Positions 32,557 through 41,722 of a stretch of DNA of 64,000 bases are shown one piece after another. This DNA comes from [Actinomadura] parvosata subsp. kistnae (GTDB lineage: Bacteria > Actinomycetota > Actinomycetes > Streptosporangiales > Streptosporangiaceae). Below the pieces are notes generated by a model. The model made no database searches and was not told the DNA's origin. It was given only the letters and a program-made list of their open reading frames with translations. The stretch is from NCBI RefSeq assembly GCF_900323885.1, contig NZ_OOHJ01000006.1, positions 620,001 to 684,000 of the forward strand, given 5' to 3'. How positions within the stretch are numbered: position 1 is the first letter of the stretch; every line of letters starts with the position of its first letter. The translations under genes and the position numbers were made by a program.

Positions 32557-32853
32557 TCAGATCGGGTGGCAGTCGAAGCCGCCGAGGTTGTTGTGCAACT
32601 CGTACGTGAGCACCAGGCCGCAGAGGTACTTCCCGGCCGCCGGGCCGGTCCGGATGGTCACCTCCGCGTTGACGCCCCCGCTGTGAACCGGGGAGTTGCA
32701 GTTCTCGCCGCTCACGTGGAGGCTGCCGTCATCGCTAGGTATGACACGGCCGGTCTCGCAGGAGAAGGGGAACGAGGCTTGCGCCGGTGCTGTCAGCGTG
32801 GTGGTCGCCAGCAGCGTCGCGCCGGCGATGGTGGCGATGCGTTTGACGGTCAT
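32557..32853 (-). CDS. Small secreted protein with four cysteines
   Basis: 98 aa. A Sec signal peptide (MTVKRIATIAGATLLATTTL, APAQA cleavage) leaves a mature protein of about 70 residues with Cys in FSCETG, GENCNS, YLCGLV and FDCHPI, probably two disulfides. No family is recognised. It is an isolated gene, likely extracellular. Confidence 0.72.
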   Translation of the reverse strand: MTVKRIATIAGATLLATTTLTAPAQASFPFSCETGRVIPSDDGSLHVSGENCNSPVHSGGVNAEVTIRTGPAAGKYLCGLVLTYELHNNLGGFDCHPI

Positions 32854-33161
32854 GTCTGGAAGCTACGGGCGGCCGAGAGCCGAGCACAGATGCCGGGTGT
32901 CACCATCGGGTGTGCGTTTCGCACACCCGGCGGAGCTCGTGCGGCTGGCTGGAACGCCACCTGTGGCCCGACCACGTCAGCGCCATCACCCGCACCGCAC
33001 ACCGCTACGAGACCCGCCTCGGCTGAACCGGGCATATGGGTGCTGGCACCCATGCCGCCACCCCCCTCAGGCGTGCTTTCATCGTGCGGACCGCCAGATT
33101 CAGCGACGCAGAATCGGCGACGCAGAATCAAGGGGTCGGACGCGGCTCGTGGAGGGGCAGG

Positions 33162-35120
33162 GTGGGGCGAGGCAGGGTGAGGCGGGGCGGCACATTCGCC
33201 GGGTACGCGAGCGCGCCCCTGCGCTGCCTGGCGCTGGCCGGGCTGGCGCTGCTGGGGCCGCCGCTCCTGGTCGTGACCTTCGTGGGCGCGCACGCGGGGC
33301 TGCCGTCCCCGGCGTTCTTCGTCGAGCAGGGCCGCCGCCTCCCAGCACTGGCGCGGCGGCTGGCCGCCCGGTGGGGCGGCGTGGAGATCGCCGCGCCGTA
33401 CCGCCCGGCCCCGCCGCCGCCCGTGCGGGATGCCGACGGCTGGTACCGCGACGGCGACACCTTGTTCCGTTCGGCGTTCGTGCCCGCCTACCTGGCGCGG
33501 CTGCGGTGGGTCGCCCGCGATCCGGCGACCGCGCGCGACCTGGCGTGGATGGCGCTCAACCCGCTGGTCGGCGGCGTGCTGGCGGGGCTCGCTCCGGCGC
33601 TGGCCGGCGGCGGGCTCGCGGCCTTGTGGTGCCACCGCCCGGCCGGGGCGGCGGCGGTGCTGCTCGGCGTGGCGCTCGGGCCTTGGCTGCTGCGCCTGCA
33701 CGCCCGCTGGACCCGGGTGCTGCTCGCGCCACCGCCCCACCAAGCGCCCGGCCGCGTCGCGCGGGCCGTCGGGGCGCGGGCCGCCGCCGGGGCGCGGGTG
33801 TGCGCGAGCGTCGTGCTGGCCATGGTGGCGACGGTGTTCGCCGTGGCTCAGACGGTGACGATCGGGCTGATGCCGGTGCGGCTGTGGCCGGAGACGGTGC
33901 TGGGCTCGCGCCGGTTCGTGTCCTGGCGGCGGGCCCGGATCGGCGAGTGGACGGGCGTGCGGATCGCCGAGCCGTACCTGCCCGAGCCGCCGCTGCCCGA
34001 CCCCGATCCTGACGGGTCGTACCGGCTGGGGTGGGGGCCGGTCGGCACGGTCTACCGGACGCGGGGAGCCGCCGTGCGGGCGCGGCGGTTCGGGTGGATG
34101 ATCCGCGATCAGGCTTCGTGGCGGGATCTGGCGTGGTTGTTCCTGGAGGTGCCCGTCGCCGCCGTGCTCTTCGCCGTGCCGGCCGCGCTGATCGTCGGCG
34201 GGCTGGGCTGGTTGTGCTGGCTGTGGGTGTGGACGTCGGCGCTGGGCCTGCTCACCGGCGTGACGTGGTCGCCCGGCGACGTGCTGCACGCCGCCGTGCC
34301 GGCGTTGTCGGGCGTCCCCGCTCCGGTGGCCGGACTGGCCGCCGCCGCCCTCGGCATGGCGCTCGCACCGGCGGCGCTGCGCCGGCACGCCCTGCTGAGC
34401 CGCTCGCTGCTCGGCCCGGGCAGGGCGGCGCTGCTGGCGAGCCGGGTCGACACGCTGACCAGCAGCCGCGCCCAGATCCGCGACGCCCAGGCCGCCGAGC
34501 TGCGCCGGATCGAACGCGACCTGCATGACGGCGCGCAGGCCCGCTGGGTGGCTGTCGGGATGACGCTGGGCGCCGCGGAAGGGCTCATCGACCAGGACCC
34601 GGAGGCGGCCAAGGCGATGATCGCCGGCGCCAAGGACATGTCGGTGGCCGCACTCGGCGAGCTGCGGGAGCTCGTCCGCGGCATCCATCCGCCGGTGCTC
34701 GCCGACCGCGGGCTCGCCGACGCCGTGCGCACCCTGGCGATGGACGCCCCACTGGAGGCCGAGGTCCGGGTGCGCCTGCCGGGCCGGGTGGCCGCGCCGA
34801 TCGAGGCCGCGGTCTACTTCGCCGTGTCCGAGCTGCTGACCAACGCCGCCAAGCACGCCGCCGCGTCCAGGGTTCTGGTGGAGCTGCGCCACGCGGACGG
34901 CCTGCTGACGGTCACCGTGGCCGACGACGGGCGGGGCGGCGCCGCGGCCGGCCACGGAGGCGGCCTGCACGGCATCCGGCGCCGCCTCGACGGATTCGAC
35001 GGAGTTCTGACCCTGTCCAGCCCGCCGGGCGGACCGACCGTAGTCACCTTGGAGATTCCATGCGCGTTGTCCTCGCCGAGGACGTCTACCTCCTCCGGGA
35101 AGGACTCACCCACCTCCTGA
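33162..35120 (+). CDS. Sensor histidine kinase with long membrane sensor region
   Basis: About 652 aa from GTG 33162 (GGAGGGGCAGG upstream; GTG 33177 is an alternative). Two related halves of the sensor region each contain a short transmembrane pair and a soluble segment: APYRPAPPPPVRDADGWYRD and AEPYLPEPPLPDPDPDGSYR, an apparent internal duplication. The kinase core has phosphoacceptor ERDLHDGAQAR, ELVRGIHPPVLADRGL, SELLTNAAKHA and GGGLHGIRRRL, the HisKA_3/NarL-type signature. Its 3' end overlaps the response regulator gene by 61 bp. Confidence 0.9.
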   Translation: MGRGRVRRGGTFAGYASAPLRCLALAGLALLGPPLLVVTFVGAHAGLPSPAFFVEQGRRLPALARRLAARWGGVEIAAPYRPAPPPPVRDADGWYRDGDTLFRSAFVPAYLARLRWVARDPATARDLAWMALNPLVGGVLAGLAPALAGGGLAALWCHRPAGAAAVLLGVALGPWLLRLHARWTRVLLAPPPHQAPGRVARAVGARAAAGARVCASVVLAMVATVFAVAQTVTIGLMPVRLWPETVLGSRRFVSWRRARIGEWTGVRIAEPYLPEPPLPDPDPDGSYRLGWGPVGTVYRTRGAAVRARRFGWMIRDQASWRDLAWLFLEVPVAAVLFAVPAALIVGGLGWLCWLWVWTSALGLLTGVTWSPGDVLHAAVPALSGVPAPVAGLAAAALGMALAPAALRRHALLSRSLLGPGRAALLASRVDTLTSSRAQIRDAQAAELRRIERDLHDGAQARWVAVGMTLGAAEGLIDQDPEAAKAMIAGAKDMSVAALGELRELVRGIHPPVLADRGLADAVRTLAMDAPLEAEVRVRLPGRVAAPIEAAVYFAVSELLTNAAKHAAASRVLVELRHADGLLTVTVADDGRGGAAAGHGGGLHGIRRRLDGFDGVLTLSSPPGGPTVVTLEIPCALSSPRTSTSSGKDSPTS

Positions 35121-35728
35121 GAGCCCACGGCATCGAGATCGTGGCCGCGGTGGACACCGGCGCGGAGCTGCTCGACGCCCTGGCCAGGCACCGCCCGGAC
35201 GCCGCGATCGTGGACGTGCGCCTGCCGCCCGGCTACACCGACGAGGGGGTGCGGGCCGCCATCGAGGCCCGCACCCGCCGCCCCGGCTTCCCCGTGCTGG
35301 TCCTGTCGCAGTACGTCGAGCAGATCTACGCCCGCGAGCTGCTGGCCGACGGCGCCGGAGGGCTCGGTTACCTGCTCAAGGACCGGGTGTTCGACACGAG
35401 CCACTTCGTCGACGCGCTGCGCCGGGTCGCCTCCGGCGGCACCGCCATGGACCCGGAGGTGATCTCCAAGCTGCTCGGCGGCACGTCCCCCCTGCACCCG
35501 GCCGCGTCGCTGAGCCCGCGCGAGCGCGAGGTGCTCCAGCTCATGGCGCAGGGCCGCTCGAACGCCGCCATCGCGGGCCAGCTGTACATCAGCGAGGGCA
35601 CGGTCAGCAAGCACATCGCCGCCATCTTCGCCAAGCTCGGCCTGGAGGACAGCGGCGACAGCAACCGCCGGGTCCTGGCCGTGCTGGCCTTCCTCAACCA
35701 CGCACGGCCGGACCCCGCAGGGCCCTGA
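35060..35728 (+). CDS. NarL-family response regulator
   Basis: 222 aa. Receiver: AEDVYLLREGL, phosphoacceptor in AAIVDVRLPPG (about residue 52), and YLLKDR (about 107). HTH: LSPREREVLQLMAQGRSNAAIAGQLYISEGTVSKHIAAIFAKLGL. It begins inside the histidine kinase gene and is the cognate regulator. The first residues MRVVLAED are the standard family start. Confidence 0.95.
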   Translation: MRVVLAEDVYLLREGLTHLLRAHGIEIVAAVDTGAELLDALARHRPDAAIVDVRLPPGYTDEGVRAAIEARTRRPGFPVLVLSQYVEQIYARELLADGAGGLGYLLKDRVFDTSHFVDALRRVASGGTAMDPEVISKLLGGTSPLHPAASLSPREREVLQLMAQGRSNAAIAGQLYISEGTVSKHIAAIFAKLGLEDSGDSNRRVLAVLAFLNHARPDPAGP

Positions 35729-37342
35729 TCAGCGGTCCGCCCTGACGGACAGGGCGTGCCGGAACACGCCGCGCGGGTCCCAGCGGGCCTTCACCCGCTG
35801 CAACCGCGGGTAGTTGCCGCCGTAGTAGAGCGTGGACCAGGGCACGCCGGAGGTGTTCCACGCCGGGTCGGCCAGATCGATGTCGGGATAGTTGATGTAG
35901 GCGCCGCCGTTGGCGCCGTTCGGGACCGGTACGCCGCCCGTGTCGGCGTACATCTCCCGGTAGAGGCGGCGTACCCAGGCGATGCTCTCGGCGCCGTCCC
36001 CTTCCGTCCATCCGCCCAGGAAGAGGGCCTTGAGTATCGAGTCGCGCTCGGCCACGGCGGTCGCGCCGGGGGCCACGGTGTTGACCTGCCCGCCGTACGA
36101 CGCCAGCAGCAGCACCCCGTTCGAACCGGCCGGGGCGGGCACGCTGAGGCGGTCGTAGGCGAGCCCGATCTGCCGGTCGGTGAACCGCCGGCGCAGCTGG
36201 GCGGACTTGGCCTTGAACCTGCCCGACTCCTGGCCGCTGCTGAGCGCTTCCGTGCTGATCGCGTGGTACCAGGGCAGGCGTTGCGCCTCGGGGATGACCG
36301 CCTTCGCCGTGACTCCCCGCGTCAGCGCCGCGAAGTACTCGGTGAGCAGGCGGCCGGCGTCCGGGACGGAGGCGTCCATCATGGTCGGCAGGATCATGCC
36401 GCCGGGGTCCGCCCCCGGTGTGCGGCTCTGCACGATCAGCGCGCTCCAGAGGCCCGCGTACGGCGTGCCGGGGGCGCTGTTGCGCTCGTGCCACTCGCCG
36501 TGGTTGCGCAGCAGGGCCGTGAAGGACTCCCTGGTCATGTCGCCCCACGACCAGGCCGGGGCGCAGACCAGCAGCGCCGGTGGCGGTTTGGGCAGCAGCG
36601 TGCGGGGGTCCTTGCCCTTGGCCTTCGGGTCGCGCATCCAGTAGCGCGTCACGACGCCGAAGTTGCCGCCTCCGCCGCCCGTGTGCGCCCACCACAGGTC
36701 GTGGTTGGGGTCGGACGGGTCCCTCGTGGCGACCACCGTCCGGGCCCGTCCCGAGCGGTCCACCACCACGACCTCGACGGCGTGCAGGTAGTCGACCACC
36801 GAGCCCAGCCGGCGCGAGTGCTGGCCGTAGCCGCCGCCCATGATGTGGCCGCCGGCCGCCACGCTGCCGCACTGGCCTCCGGGGATCGTCACGCCCCAGC
36901 CCAGGTAGAGCGTCCGGTACACCTGCATCAGCGTCGCGCCCGCCTCGATCGCGAACGCGCCTCGCCTGTCGTCGAAGTACACCTCCGACATCTCGCACAT
37001 GTCGATCACGACCTGCGCGCCGTCGCCGACGAAGTTCTCGTAGCAGTGGCCGCCGCTGCGCACGGTGACCCGCTTGCCGGCCTTGACCGCCTCCTCCACG
37101 GCCCGCTCCACCTGCTCGGCCGAGCCGACGACGTGGAAGTACTCCGGCCTGGGGATGAACCGCAGGTTCGTCCGGCGCACGGCGAGATCGGCATAACGCG
37201 GATCACCCGGACCTATCCGGACCGGCCCCCATTCCTTGGCTACTGACGGTTTTGTGTTCGACGGCGTGCCGAGGCCCAGCACCGCCGTCCCGCCCGCTGC
37301 CGCCGCCCCGCCCATGAACCCGCGGCGGGTCACCTGGCTCAC
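35729..37342 (-). CDS. Tat-exported FAD-linked oxidoreductase (BBE family)
   Basis: 537 aa from GTG 37342 with GGAGGT 8 nt upstream. A Tat signal (TRRGFMGGAAAAGG) precedes an FAD-binding-4 domain with RSGGHCYENF and GGQCGSVAAGGHIMGGGYG: His and Cys in the positions that bind FAD bicovalently in berberine-bridge and oligosaccharide oxidases. The C-terminal BBE element is NYPDIDLADPAWNTSG...YYGGNYPRLQRVKARWDP. It probably oxidises sugars or aromatic alcohols outside the cell with O2. Monocistronic, converging on the response regulator gene. Confidence 0.93.
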   Translation of the reverse strand: MSQVTRRGFMGGAAAAGGTAVLGLGTPSNTKPSVAKEWGPVRIGPGDPRYADLAVRRTNLRFIPRPEYFHVVGSAEQVERAVEEAVKAGKRVTVRSGGHCYENFVGDGAQVVIDMCEMSEVYFDDRRGAFAIEAGATLMQVYRTLYLGWGVTIPGGQCGSVAAGGHIMGGGYGQHSRRLGSVVDYLHAVEVVVVDRSGRARTVVATRDPSDPNHDLWWAHTGGGGGNFGVVTRYWMRDPKAKGKDPRTLLPKPPPALLVCAPAWSWGDMTRESFTALLRNHGEWHERNSAPGTPYAGLWSALIVQSRTPGADPGGMILPTMMDASVPDAGRLLTEYFAALTRGVTAKAVIPEAQRLPWYHAISTEALSSGQESGRFKAKSAQLRRRFTDRQIGLAYDRLSVPAPAGSNGVLLLASYGGQVNTVAPGATAVAERDSILKALFLGGWTEGDGAESIAWVRRLYREMYADTGGVPVPNGANGGAYINYPDIDLADPAWNTSGVPWSTLYYGGNYPRLQRVKARWDPRGVFRHALSVRADR

Positions 37343-37442
37343 GATCGACCACCTCCTGCTCACAGCTGAAATCCGTGTGATGGCAACGCTAGGAGCGTGA
37401 TCATGGACGGAGAACCGCCCTGGCACCCGTCCGACCTGGGAC

Positions 37443-37616
37443 TTAACTCCCATCCGCGCGAGCGGTGACGACCCGGACGAAGTCGCCGATCCGCATCATG
37501 GCGTCGGCGGCCTCCGGCAGGAACGACCAGTACAGCTGGAAGCTCCGCGCCGCCACCGGGTAGCTCTCCAGCCGCACGTCGACGCCCTGAGCTCGCGCGG
37601 GCCCGGTCAGCCGTTC
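37443..37616 (-). pseudogene. Alpha/beta hydrolase C-terminal fragment
   Basis: A start-less frame encodes [20 protein letters not shown], then QLYWSFLPEAADAMMRIGDFV and a stop. This is the final segment of HSL-type carboxylesterases (His replaced by Arg at the usual catalytic HxF position). It is cut at its 5' side by the GlgX fragment that runs in the opposite direction. Confidence 0.55.
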
Positions 37617-37630
37617 CGCTGCAGCTCATC

Positions 37631-38410
37631 ATGGACTCGCCGCGGTACTGGGTGCTGGGGATGCACGTCGACGGGTTCCGCTTCGCGATGGCCGCCGCGC
37701 TGGCCAGGGAGTTCTACGATGTTGACAGGCTGTCGGCGTTCTTCGACCTGATCCAGCAGGACCCGGTGATCTCGCGGGTCGCCGAGCCGTGGGACGTCGG
37801 TCCGGGCGGCTACCAGGTGGGCAACTTCCCGCCGCTGTGGACGGAGTGGAACGGCAGGTACCGCGACACGGTCAGAGACTTCTGGCGCGGGGAGACGGTG
37901 CTGCCGGAGTTCGCCTCTCGGCTCACCGGCTCCTCCGACCTGTACGAGTCCTCCGGCCGCCGGCATGTCGCCTCCATCAACTTCGTCACCAGCCATGACG
38001 GCCGCTTCTTCACCGGCAGGCCCGTAGGCGGAAGCACGATGCCCGATCTGGTGTGGTTCACCATGGAGGGTGAGCAGATGCGGGACGAAGCTTGGGCGTC
38101 CGGGGGCTTCCGCACCGTCGGCGTCTTCCTCAACGGCGAGGGTGTCACAGAGTCGGGTCCTGACGGAGGACGAGTGGTGGACGACTCCTTCTACCTGGTG
38201 TTCAACGCGGGAGCCAAGCCCGTTCTGTGCACGCTGCCGGGCCAGGAGTACGGCGACGGCTGGCACGTCGAGATCGACACCTCGGAGAACGTGCACCCTG
38301 GGCCGCTGCCTGGGCAAGGCCAGCTCACGGTGCCCGCGTACACCATGCTCGTCCTGCGGTGCCCGCTGGACGGGGGCCCGCTTCCGCCAGCGGCACCGTC
38401 TCCGGCATGA
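37631..38410 (+). pseudogene. Glycogen debranching enzyme (GlgX-like) with internal deletion
   Basis: 259 codons matching GlgX/isoamylase: [20 protein letters not shown] (catalytic Asp region), DVGPGGYQVGNFPPLWTEWN, and INFVTSHDGRFFTGRPVGG. In the intact family the HDG motif is followed by about 130 residues including the third catalytic Asp before RFFTGR; here they are joined directly. The first third is also missing. Frame remains open, so a nonfunctional 259-aa protein could still be made. Confidence 0.75.
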
Positions 38411-38451
38411 GGAGTGCCAACGAATCCGAAAACCGTTAGAAGGCCTTCTCC

Positions 38452-38700
38452 ATGGCCGGGCCGGTCACCCGGTATCCAGTCGGGCAGCCGGGGGCGTTCT
38501 CGATGTACTGGCTCAGCGAGCCCGCCTTCGACGCCGTCGCCGTGGCGGCCCGCATCCAGCGGATCCACCAGGCCATGTGCGACTTCTTCCGCGAGCCCGC
38601 GCCGGGGCACCGGTTGTTCATCCGCAAGCACCCCTACCGGTGCGACGGCGGCACGGCGGCGCCGGTCAATGCGAGCCCAGCGGGTCCCGTACAGTCGGGA
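38452..38700 (+). pseudogene. Unidentified gene fragment
   Basis: The frame AGPVTRYPVGQPGAFSMYWL ... RLFIRKHPYRCDGGTAAPVN looks like genuine protein sequence with high-GC codon use, but lacks any start and loses coding character near 38700; the continuation in other frames suggests frameshifts. The family is not recognised. Confidence 0.35.
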
Positions 38701-38963
38701 CCTGTGCTACCTCGCCGGCCTCGACGCGCCGAACTCGGCGAGTCCGCGCGCGAGGACTCCGAGGCGACGATGGAGGCGGGCGCCTGCGTGGTGCCCGCCC
38801 CAGAAGCGTTCGGCGCCGGGTTCACCTGCTCACGCTGCGGCGTGGCGAGCGGACGTTCGAGGTGACGTACGAGCCCGTCGGAGCCGAGGTGCCTTCCTAC
38901 CGCTGGAAAGCCACCGGCCGAGGCTCAGCCGAGAAACGCCTCGGCCCTCACTGCATGGGTTGA

Positions 38964-39662
38964 TCACCCATTCAGCGCGGAAAATCCGTCGATGACGAAG
39001 TTCACCTTTTTCTTCAGCTCATTGTTCAGGCTGTCATGGTAGAGATCGCAGGCCGGCTCGATCGCCATCAGCGCCGGCCTCCAGAAGACGAAGCCGTCCG
39101 CGGTGGCGGAGTCGTAGCTGCAGCAGATGATGATGTCGCTGCCCCAGAACGTTTCGTCGACGGCGTAGATCTTGCCCAGGACGGCCCGCGTGTAGTCGTA
39201 GCGGCGCTCCATGGCCTCCTGCACGGCCCGGTCCCGTTTATCCGTCGGCAGATGATGGAGGAATTGGTTCGGGCCGAACACCTTGTCGCAGAATCTCATG
39301 TACTCGAAGCTGAAGTTCTGGTGAGCGTGCCAGAAGACGTCCAGAGTCTTGGACAGCGAGTGCAGATTCTTCCCGTCTATCACCTCCAGCGAGTAGAACA
39401 GTTTGAGGTTCGTTATGCCTCTCGCCAGATACTCCGCATCGAAGTAGCGCTTGTCCTGCGAGTTCTCCTGCTGCACCCTCCAGACGATCTTGACGTAGTC
39501 GTCCGAGTCGTTGATGTTGTTCAGCGCCGCCTGAACGCGGTCGTCCATGATTTTGTATTCTTGCTTGCGAGCGTCGGCGAACTGCCGCCGAGACATTTCG
39601 AGCACGGGCCGGATTTCTTCGTCGGTGAAGTAATCATGGATTGGCTGAGTGGTGTCGATCAT
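38964..39662 (-). CDS. Glycine-rich-domain (GRDP/DUF1399)-like protein
   Basis: 232 aa from ATG 39662. The core KTLDVFWHAHQNFSFEYMRF then CDKVFGPNQFLHHLPTD resembles the WHxH...Y...C...G...hH.P signature of glycine-rich domain-containing proteins, which are best known from plants and fungi. The last third (DIIICCSYDSATADGFVFWR) is variable and has adjacent Cys. No signal peptide. Codon use is less GC-biased than nearby genes. It is alone and driven by a recognisable promoter 62 bp upstream. Confidence 0.5.
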   Translation of the reverse strand: MIDTTQPIHDYFTDEEIRPVLEMSRRQFADARKQEYKIMDDRVQAALNNINDSDDYVKIVWRVQQENSQDKRYFDAEYLARGITNLKLFYSLEVIDGKNLHSLSKTLDVFWHAHQNFSFEYMRFCDKVFGPNQFLHHLPTDKRDRAVQEAMERRYDYTRAVLGKIYAVDETFWGSDIIICCSYDSATADGFVFWRPALMAIEPACDLYHDSLNNELKKKVNFVIDGFSALNG

Positions 39663-39723
39663 GGTGATCGCCTCTGCTCGCTGATTGGAAGGCGGACATT
39701 CACGCAGGCTCCCCTGTTCATGC

Positions 39724-39752
39724 TGTGTATCGCACATCAGGTAGCCTGTCAA
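39724..39752 (-). promoter_or_regulatory. Promoter for the GRDP-like gene
   Basis: Minus strand TTGACA (39752-39747), exact 17-bp spacer, TACACA (39729-39724), about 62 bp upstream of the ATG at 39662. Confidence 0.55.
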
Positions 39753-39978
39753 TGGCCTCCTTAGGTCATGAATCCGACCGAGAAACCGCCCGGTCCGCAG
39801 GATTCGCCGAAATGATCTCAACGTTCAGATCTTGGCGGCCAAGGAAACGCGTCACGCGCGTAAGTGACATGAATCAAGCCGGAGCTGCGGTCGATTTCGC
39901 CGAACAGCCCGACGGATCACCATCCCGACCCAAATGGGGTGGCCGGGCGGCGGCGCGTCGATCGCGCTCGTGCCGGTG

Positions 39979-40266
39979 TCAGTGAGCGTCGAGGTGCTGG
40001 GTGAGGAACAGGGCCGCTCGGTCGAGTGCCTGGCCGGCCTCGTCGAGCGTTCCGGCGAAGGCCTGGAACACGTGCGGCACTCCGGCGGTGATGTCGAGGA
40101 TCACGTCGACGTCCGCCTCGCGTGCGCGTTCGGCCAGCCGTACGGAGTCGTCGAGGAGCAGTTCGTTCGTGCCGGCCTGGAGCAGGATCGGCGGGAAGCC
40201 GGTCAGGTCCGCATGGACGGCGGGGGCGAGCAGCGGCTGGTCCGGGTCCTGACTGGCGAGATACAT
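39979..40266 (-). pseudogene. HSL-type esterase C-terminal fragment
   Basis: 95 codons: ADLTGFPPILLQAGTNELLL (catalytic Asp region), then VPHVFQAFAGTLDEAGQALD (catalytic His in PHVF). The oxyanion HGG and GDSAGG parts are missing. The 5' end is fused at about 40267 to a secretion-signal fragment of an unrelated gene. Confidence 0.75.
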
Positions 40267-40355
40267 CTCGCCGGTGCGGCCCAGGCCACGCCCGCGACGA
40301 CCACGCTCGACGCGCCCACGACCGCGACCACGCCGCGCGTGAGCGCCCTACCCAT
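40267..40355 (-). pseudogene. Truncated secreted protein, signal sequence only
   Basis: ATG 40355 overlaps the upstream lipoprotein stop and encodes MGRALTRGVVAVVGASSVVV then AGVAWAAPA, a typical signal or membrane anchor as in HlyD-like adaptors that follow such lipoprotein genes. The coding sequence is cut at the esterase junction. Confidence 0.55.
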
Positions 40356-40878
40356 TGCCCTTCCTGTCCTCCGGGCTGAGCACCTTTAGTCCCTTGTTGG
40401 GGTCGGGGTTGTACTGGTTGCACGAGCCCAGCTGGCTCATGAAGGCCCGCTTGTCCAGCAACTCCGTGGGCAGGGAGAACGTTCCGTCAGGGTTGGGGTC
40501 GGGCCAGTTGGGCAGGCCGTTGTCGCGCATGCACTGGGCGAACTTGCGCCAGGACGCCATCTCCTCCTGGCTGGGCACCCGCACGCGTTGCCCCTGGGCG
40601 GGCAGCCGGTCGGTGATGGACTTGCACGCGTTGAGCGCGTTCTGCGGCGGCGTGGGCGCGCCGCTGGGGAAGCCCGGCTCACCCGACTGGTCGAGCACGG
40701 GATCTGGGAACTCGGGCAGGCCGTTGGCGCGCAGGCACGTGGAGAGCTCCCGCATGACCGCCATGGCCCCCTCCGGCGTGTCGGCCCTGCCCGCCGACGC
40801 GCCGCCGTCCCCGCAGGCGACGAGTACGGCTAGCGCCGCCACCGCCGTGAAGGCGTTCTCGATGGGGAGTCTCAGCAT
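40348..40878 (-). CDS. Putative lipoprotein with duplicated C-x-R-x-NG-P motif
   Basis: 176 aa. Lipobox LAVLVAC (Cys at about 22). The mature part contains two copies of one motif: CLRANGLPEFPDP and CMRDNGLPNWPDPNPDG. Proteins of this type occur in many actinomycetes upstream of HlyD-like adaptor and MacB-like ABC genes; here the adaptor gene is reduced to its first 29 codons. Function is not established; it is likely an envelope component of an export system. Confidence 0.75.
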   Translation of the reverse strand: MLRLPIENAFTAVAALAVLVACGDGGASAGRADTPEGAMAVMRELSTCLRANGLPEFPDPVLDQSGEPGFPSGAPTPPQNALNACKSITDRLPAQGQRVRVPSQEEMASWRKFAQCMRDNGLPNWPDPNPDGTFSLPTELLDKRAFMSQLGSCNQYNPDPNKGLKVLSPEDRKGNG

Positions 40879-41236
40879 GTCACGAGTGTCCGGCGGGCAC
40901 CGCCGGAAGGGATCCCACGAAGGTGGCGAAAAGGGCTAGCCAATTCGGGGGACCGCACTTGCAAGCCAAAATCCGTCTCAACGCCAACGGCTGTCCGCAG
41001 GTTCCTCTCCCCAGGACACCTTGCACCCAGAGGAAGCACGAGACCGCCTGCGGCAGGGTTGCGACACCCAAGCGATGCGGCTCCACGCAGCAAAACGCCG
41101 AGACCATGACGGTCGCCTGCGGCATGCTCCAACTCATCGTCGTGCTTACACAGATCGGCCGTAAGCACGGCACCTTCAGGAGCCGATCGTAGCCAGGCAG
41201 GTCCCCTGATGCACAACGGCTGGCCAGCGACCCGCT
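40879..41236. other. Intergenic region without recognised gene
   Basis: Open frames here (for example 40923-41192 on +) have no family resemblance, no ribosome site and poor codon bias. No repeat or operator was seen. Confidence 0.3.
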
Positions 41237-41623
41237 GTGCCGAACCCCGTCTTCGACAGCCTGCGGCAGTGGCTCTCGCCGCGAGCGACGTTGATCATCA
41301 CGTCGGTCGCGTTCGGGTCGATGCACCTCATCTCGATAGGCTCGGGGAGCACCCTCGGGACCAAGCTGCTCTACGCGCTCATGGCCACGACGCTCGGTTT
41401 CGCGGCCGGGGTGGCTCGGGTGCGTGGCGGCGGGCTGTGGATGGCGGCCGGCGTGCACTGGGGCTTTCATCTGGCCTGGCGCAACGTGCCGGTGAAGGCG
41501 GGGAGTTATGAGTTCCTGCTCGTGCTGATGGCGGTTGGGCTGGCGCTGACGGGAGCCGTCCTGCTCTGGGGGCGGGACGGCGTCAAGGCGGCTCCACGGG
41601 AAAGCGGCCGGGTGGCGGCCTAA
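41237..41623 (+). pseudogene. CPBP intramembrane protease, N-terminal half missing
   Basis: VFDSLRQWLSPRATLIITSV and FGSMHLISIGSG (motif 2) through GLWMAAGVHWGFHLAWRN (motif 3), with three or four helices. The preceding EExxxR motif and the first helices are absent, so it is a 5'-truncated copy. It is distinct from the cluster protease at 11634-12428. Confidence 0.65.
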
Positions 41624-41722
41624 TCAGAAGTCGGCGAGCATCGTGCTTCGGCTCCTGACGCCCGCAGCGCCGCGCGTCTTCGCGCATCGGTCAGCCGGTC
41701 GGGGCTCGCGGGGGCGTTCGCA

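Noticed and set aside
29161..32609. Plus-strand frames opposite the envelope operon
   Set aside because: Compositional shadows of overlapping minus-strand genes with consistent 4-bp junctions.
41237..41623. Functional CPBP protease
   Set aside because: The EExxxR-containing half is missing, so it is listed as a pseudogene.
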